NCBI GenBank assembly: GCA_028700185.1
Contig: JAQVTF010000003.1
Span: 1-58,060, forward strand
Source of the DNA: Desulfobacteraceae bacterium
Lineage (GTDB): Bacteria; Desulfobacterota; Desulfobacteria; Desulfobacterales; UBA2174
Length of the DNA stretch: 58,060 bases
Reading direction: 5' to 3'
The position numbers and the translations under genes were made by a program. Shown here one piece after another: positions 54,840 to 58,060 of the stretch (within the stretch, counting starts at the first letter, position 1; every line of letters starts with the position of its first letter). The notes below the pieces were generated by a model that ran no database searches, was not told the DNA's origin, and worked only from the letters and a program-made list of their open reading frames with translations.

Positions 54840-55085
54840 TTAGGTGGCAACGCCGGATTTGGACGGTTCCTGCCGCCAGACCATATGTGGTTTCCGCTGG
54901 TTTACGGCACAATCTCGAAGATAGAGATTGATCAACGTTTGGTACGCAATTCCGGTTTCCTCCGCTACGGACTTGAATTAAGCGACCGTGTCACGGTCCA
55001 GGCGTATGCTGACCGGCTGTTTGAGATATTTCAGATAGGGGTTTTTGCGCCCTTTCATTTTGGAAAAATCGTAGTGCTCTCTCAT
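54840..55085 (-). pseudogene. BrnA/CopG-type antitoxin interrupted by a nonsense codon
   Basis: An 82-codon frame on the minus strand with GGAGG before the ATG. MREHYDFSKMKGRKNPYLK and VSIRLDRDTVA are followed by TAA at 54978-54980, then by the rest of the ribbon-helix-helix in the same frame (FKSVAEETGIAYQTLINLYLRDCA). Family members have Tyr at the stop position, so a single TAT or TAC to TAA change broke it. Confidence 0.8.
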
Positions 55086-55144
55086 CGTCGCCTCCAGTAT
55101 TCCATCTCCTCGTCCGTGTTAGCCTTTCGAGCTGAAATGAATGG
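55082..55144 (-). pseudogene. BrnT-like toxin, 3' remnant only
   Basis: The frame entering the antitoxin reads PFISARKANTDEEMEYWRRR and stops at 55082, overlapping the antitoxin ATG (ATGA), the standard BrnT-BrnA junction. ISARKA is a typical BrnT C-terminal stretch. Only about 20 codons remain; the rest is lost and an acyl-CoA synthetase gene ends 38 bases away. Confidence 0.6.
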
Positions 55145-55182
55145 AAGTGCGCATGTCAACGATTGAAACGCAATGCGCCTTT

Positions 55183-57255
55183 TTATTGCGCCACGAATAT
55201 CGATGCGTCCACCGCCACCGGTTTTCCCTCAACGCAGATCAAGGGGTTGATGTCGATTTCCCGGATCTGCGGACAGGCGGTCATCAGGTCTCCCAGGCGC
55301 ACCAGGATCTCGGCCAAGGCCTCGCGGTCCACCGGGGTCGAGCCGCGAAAGCCGTTCAAGAGTGGCTGGGTCTTGAGTCGGTCGATGAGGGCCAGGGCGT
55401 CGGCGCGGCTCAGGGGCGCCACGGCAAAGGCGACGTCTTCGAGGATTTCGGCCATGACCCCGCCCAGGCCACACATCACGCAGGGACCGAACTGGGGGTC
55501 GTGCAGGGCACCGACGATCAACTCCGGCTGGCCCCGGAGCATCGGCTGAATCAGGATTTCTCCCTTTCCGTCCATGCCGGCGTGCAATTCCCCCCAGGCC
55601 GTCGCCAGCGCCTCCGGTGAAGCGATGCCCAGCCGTACCAGACCCTGCTCGGTCTTGTGCACCGCTTCCGGCAACAGTCCCTTGGCCACCACCGGAAAAC
55701 CGAATTTCTCGGCAGCGGCCAACGCCTGCGCCGAATCGGCGGCGATGGCCTCGGCGACGGTGGCGATCCCGCAGGCATCCAGAATCTGTTTGGCGCGATG
55801 TTCGTCCAGAACTCCGGCCGCCCTTTGAACCATCTCCCGGGCATTGTCCGGCACAAGGGGGGCACCGGCTGGGGCCACGCTCCGGTTACGGGGCGTGAAG
55901 ACGGCCTTGATGCATTCCACGGCGCGGGGAATTTCCCTGAATACCGGCACCCCCAGCGCCTGGACTTCAAGTTGGAAGTGCCTGGCCGCCTCCCGGCCGC
56001 CCAGGAGCCAGCAGACCATCGGTTTGCCCCGGCGCCGGGCCTCGTCGGCGACCTCCTTCAAGTCCAGGCCCAGATCGAAGCCGCCGGAAAAGGCATGGAT
56101 GAACAGAACGTCCACCTCCGGATCGGCCAAGGCGGCCCGGGCCGCGGCGGTGTAAACCATCTGGGCCCCGCTTTGTTCCACCGCCGGCCACAGGTCCACC
56201 GGGTTGGACACCGGCATCCAGTCGGGAAAAATTTTCTTTATCTCGGCGAGGGTCTGTTCGGAAAGACGCGCCAGGGGCAGGCCGAGGGCGTGGAGCCCGT
56301 CGGCGGAGATGATTCCCGAGCCGCCGGAATAGGTCAGGATCGCCACTCGGCCGCGGGCTTCGGGGCGAATTTCCGGATATTCGGCCAAGGTGCGGCAGAT
56401 GTCCACCATCTGCTTGAATCCAGCGGCCTCCACCACCCCGGCCTGGGCCATGGCGCCACTGACCACGGCACCGTCACCGGCCAGGCTGGCGGTGTGGCTC
56501 CGGGCGGCCTCGGCGCCGGCGGGGCTCTTGCCGCCCTTGAGCACCACGATGGGCTTGGGACAGCGGCGACAGAGTTCAAGAAACCGCCGTCCTTCGGGAA
56601 TGGCTTCCAGATAAAGGCCGATGGCCTCGGTGTCCGGATCTTCCGTCAGGTATTGCAGCAGGTCGCACTCGTTGACATCCACCTTGTTGCCCACCGAGCA
56701 GACCTTGCTGATGCCGGTGGTGCCGTGGGTCATCAGGTCGATGAGAAAACCCCCGGAGAGCAGGCCGCTCTGGACGATGAGCGACACCTTGCCGGGGGTG
56801 AGCCCTTCGTCCCAGATGGTGGGGGTCACAAAGGAGAAAACATAGCGCCGCCGTGCGTCCACCAGCCCCATGCAGTTGGGGCCCCAGAGACGGATGCCGG
56901 TTTCCCGGGCGATGGCCACCAACTCCTGCTGCAAGACCTGCCCTTCGGGACCGGCTTCGGCGAAACCGCTGGATTCGATCATCACTCCCCGGATTCCCCT
57001 GGCCGCACACTGACGGATGATGTCGGGAACCTTGGGGCCGGGAACAAAGACGATCGCCAGATCCACCGGGTCGGGCACCGCAGCGACGGACGGGAAACAA
57101 GGCACATCCAGAATGTTTTCGTAGCGTGGGTTGACCGGGTATACCGGCCCATCGAACCCGCGACGCAGATTGGTCAGAATCGAATGGCCGCCTTTCCTGG
57201 GGTTGGCGGTGGCCCCGATGAGGGCGATGCCCCGGGGGCGAAAGAAAAACTGCAT
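55183..57255 (-). CDS. ADP-forming acyl-CoA synthetase (acetate-CoA ligase type), fused alpha-beta
   Basis: A 690-residue NDP-forming acyl-CoA synthetase. The N-terminal CoA-binding domain begins FFRPRGIALIGATANPRKGG; the succinyl-CoA-synthetase-like domains contain the phosphohistidine region RSHTASLAGD (His near residue 260); the C-terminal 220 residues are the ATP-grasp beta part (GFPVVAKGL, LIQPMLRG, GGVMAEILEDVAF). It interconverts acyl-CoA + ADP + Pi with acid + CoA + ATP, giving substrate-level phosphorylation. AGGAGGG precedes the ATG at 57255. It is divergent from the flavin oxidoreductase gene. Confidence 0.92.
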   Translation of the reverse strand: MQFFFRPRGIALIGATANPRKGGHSILTNLRRGFDGPVYPVNPRYENILDVPCFPSVAAVPDPVDLAIVFVPGPKVPDIIRQCAARGIRGVMIESSGFAEAGPEGQVLQQELVAIARETGIRLWGPNCMGLVDARRRYVFSFVTPTIWDEGLTPGKVSLIVQSGLLSGGFLIDLMTHGTTGISKVCSVGNKVDVNECDLLQYLTEDPDTEAIGLYLEAIPEGRRFLELCRRCPKPIVVLKGGKSPAGAEAARSHTASLAGDGAVVSGAMAQAGVVEAAGFKQMVDICRTLAEYPEIRPEARGRVAILTYSGGSGIISADGLHALGLPLARLSEQTLAEIKKIFPDWMPVSNPVDLWPAVEQSGAQMVYTAAARAALADPEVDVLFIHAFSGGFDLGLDLKEVADEARRRGKPMVCWLLGGREAARHFQLEVQALGVPVFREIPRAVECIKAVFTPRNRSVAPAGAPLVPDNAREMVQRAAGVLDEHRAKQILDACGIATVAEAIAADSAQALAAAEKFGFPVVAKGLLPEAVHKTEQGLVRLGIASPEALATAWGELHAGMDGKGEILIQPMLRGQPELIVGALHDPQFGPCVMCGLGGVMAEILEDVAFAVAPLSRADALALIDRLKTQPLLNGFRGSTPVDREALAEILVRLGDLMTACPQIREIDINPLICVEGKPVAVDASIFVAQ

Positions 57256-57384
57256 GAAACCCTCCTGAAAATGCAAAAAAAGGAACGTTTTACTAAAAGC
57301 TTCTTGTAGGACAAAACAAAGGTTGGGCTCAAGCAAAAACCATCCACCGTCGATTCCCGAGGGGGTTGAGCGGTGTTTTGGCCC

Positions 57385-57400
57385 TGGCGGACGGCTTGCC
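57385..57400 (+). promoter_or_regulatory. Possible sigma-54 promoter upstream of the flavin oxidoreductase gene
   Basis: TGGCGGACGGCTTGCC has exact GG-N10-GC geometry with TGGC and TTGC cores, but GG replaces AC at the end of the -24 element. A sigma-70-like TTTTCA-N16-TAAAAT lies just downstream and is an alternative. Confidence 0.3.
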
Positions 57401-57497
57401 GTCGCTTTTTCAGCGTTTCCAGATATGCTAAAATTTCTTTATCGAGAAGTTTTTCACTGCATTCCAATCAACCCTTGCCAGACAAAGGAGGATGGTC

Positions 57498-58060
57498 ATG
57501 TATGCCAATCTGTTCACGCCTCTTCCGGTGGGTCCCCTCACCCTGAAAAACAGGCTCACCATGGCGCCCCTCTATCTGGGTTACGCCGATATGGGCGGCA
57601 CGGTAAGCCCCGCGCTCCTGGCGCATTACCGGCTCATGGCCGCCAGCGGGGTGGCGCTGGTGGTGGTGGAAAACGCCACGGTGGACTTCGAAAACGGCAG
57701 CGGTTCGCCGCGGACCCTGCGTGCCGACACGGACGCCCATCTCGACGGGCTCAAACGCCTGGCGGACACGATCAAGGAAGCCGGCGCCCTGGCCTGCCTT
57801 CAGATCAACCACGCCGGTCGGTTCGCCCATGCGGCCGAACCGGTGGCCCCCTCGGTGGTGGACACCTTCGGGCGCACGCCTTCGGCTTTGACGACAGACC
57901 AGATCGCCCGGATCGTGGAGCGCTTCGCCGAAGCGGCGGGTCGTGTTCAAAAAGCCGGTTTCGACATGGTGGAGCTCCACGCTGGCACCGGCTACCTTCT
58001 GGCCGAGTTTCTCTCCCCCCACACCAACCGGCGCGATGACGCTTACGGCGGCAGTCTGGA
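57498..58060 (+). CDS. Old Yellow Enzyme-type NADH:flavin oxidoreductase, 3'-truncated by window edge
   Basis: The first 187 codons of an OYE-family FMN oxidoreductase; the frame is open at the right edge. FTPLPVGPLTLKNRLTMAPLYLGY is the typical opening, INHAGR (about residue 113) carries FMN/substrate-binding residues, and VELHAGTGYLLAEFLSP...DAYGGSL is the family signature. Members with a C-terminal Fe-S and FAD extension reduce 2,4-dienoyl-CoA or related enoates; whether this one has the extension is outside the window. AAAGGAGG precedes the ATG. Confidence 0.9.
   Translation, partial: MYANLFTPLPVGPLTLKNRLTMAPLYLGYADMGGTVSPALLAHYRLMAASGVALVVVENATVDFENGSGSPRTLRADTDAHLDGLKRLADTIKEAGALACLQINHAGRFAHAAEPVAPSVVDTFGRTPSALTTDQIARIVERFAEAAGRVQKAGFDMVELHAGTGYLLAEFLSPHTNRRDDAYGGSL

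Overview
The window reads as a chromosomal segment of a GC-rich anaerobic, probably sulfate- or sulfite-respiring Desulfobacterota (Desulfosarcina/Desulfococcus-like). That placement is an inference from gene content: a formate dehydrogenase/HdrA/MvhD electron-transfer operon with three in-frame UGA (selenocysteine) codons, two sigma-54 regulators, a glycyl-radical enzyme with its activase, and biotin-dependent acyl-CoA carboxyltransferases beside AMP-forming acyl-CoA ligases. No rRNA, tRNA, CRISPR array, intact insertion sequence or prophage was seen.

Layout. 1-3.0 kb: end of a CstA-type transporter with a strong terminator, then a small membrane protein, a 93-residue protein and an ArsA/GET3-like ATPase. 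3.2-4.2 kb: a radical SAM protein. 4.2-10.7 kb: a putative isethionate module made of a PAS-sigma-54 activator, an iron-type alcohol dehydrogenase, a glycyl-radical activase and a glycyl-radical enzyme whose catalytic residues align one-to-one with isethionate sulfite-lyase (IslA). A good sigma-54 promoter precedes islA. 11.0-18.6 kb: an acyl-CoA activation/carboxylation cluster (two carboxyltransferases, a biotin carrier, two ligases, a TetR regulator) without a biotin carboxylase. 18.8-29.0 kb: a GAF histidine kinase and sigma-54 response regulator, then a sigma-54 promoter with two upstream palindromes, then a second response regulator, Sec-HdrA, Sec-MvhD, an Fe-S protein and Sec-FdhA. 29.2-43.9 kb: housekeeping and unrelated genes (HD hydrolase, short HPF, PHP phosphatase, DUF2062, B12-radical SAM, outer-membrane barrel, acyltransferase, three MFS transporters, MurB, AhcY, methyltransferase). 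44.0-48.9 kb: a Gld-type ABC exporter cassette. 48.9-51.0 kb: methyltransferase and MutY. 51.0-55.2 kb: three decayed toxin-antitoxin modules flanking a cassette of inositol-phosphate synthase, TIM-barrel epimerase and a HisF-like cyclase. 55.2-58.06 kb: an ADP-forming acyl-CoA synthetase and the start of an Old Yellow Enzyme-type oxidoreductase.

How the parts fit. The islA module would release sulfite (a respiratory acceptor) plus acetaldehyde from isethionate under sigma-54 control. The Hdr/Mvh/Fdh operon would couple formate oxidation or CO2 reduction to low-potential carriers through flavin-based bifurcation or confurcation, switched by its adjacent two-component system. The toxin-antitoxin remnants mark 51-55 kb as a recombination-prone boundary. 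Functions are assigned from motifs and gene order only; no database search was possible.
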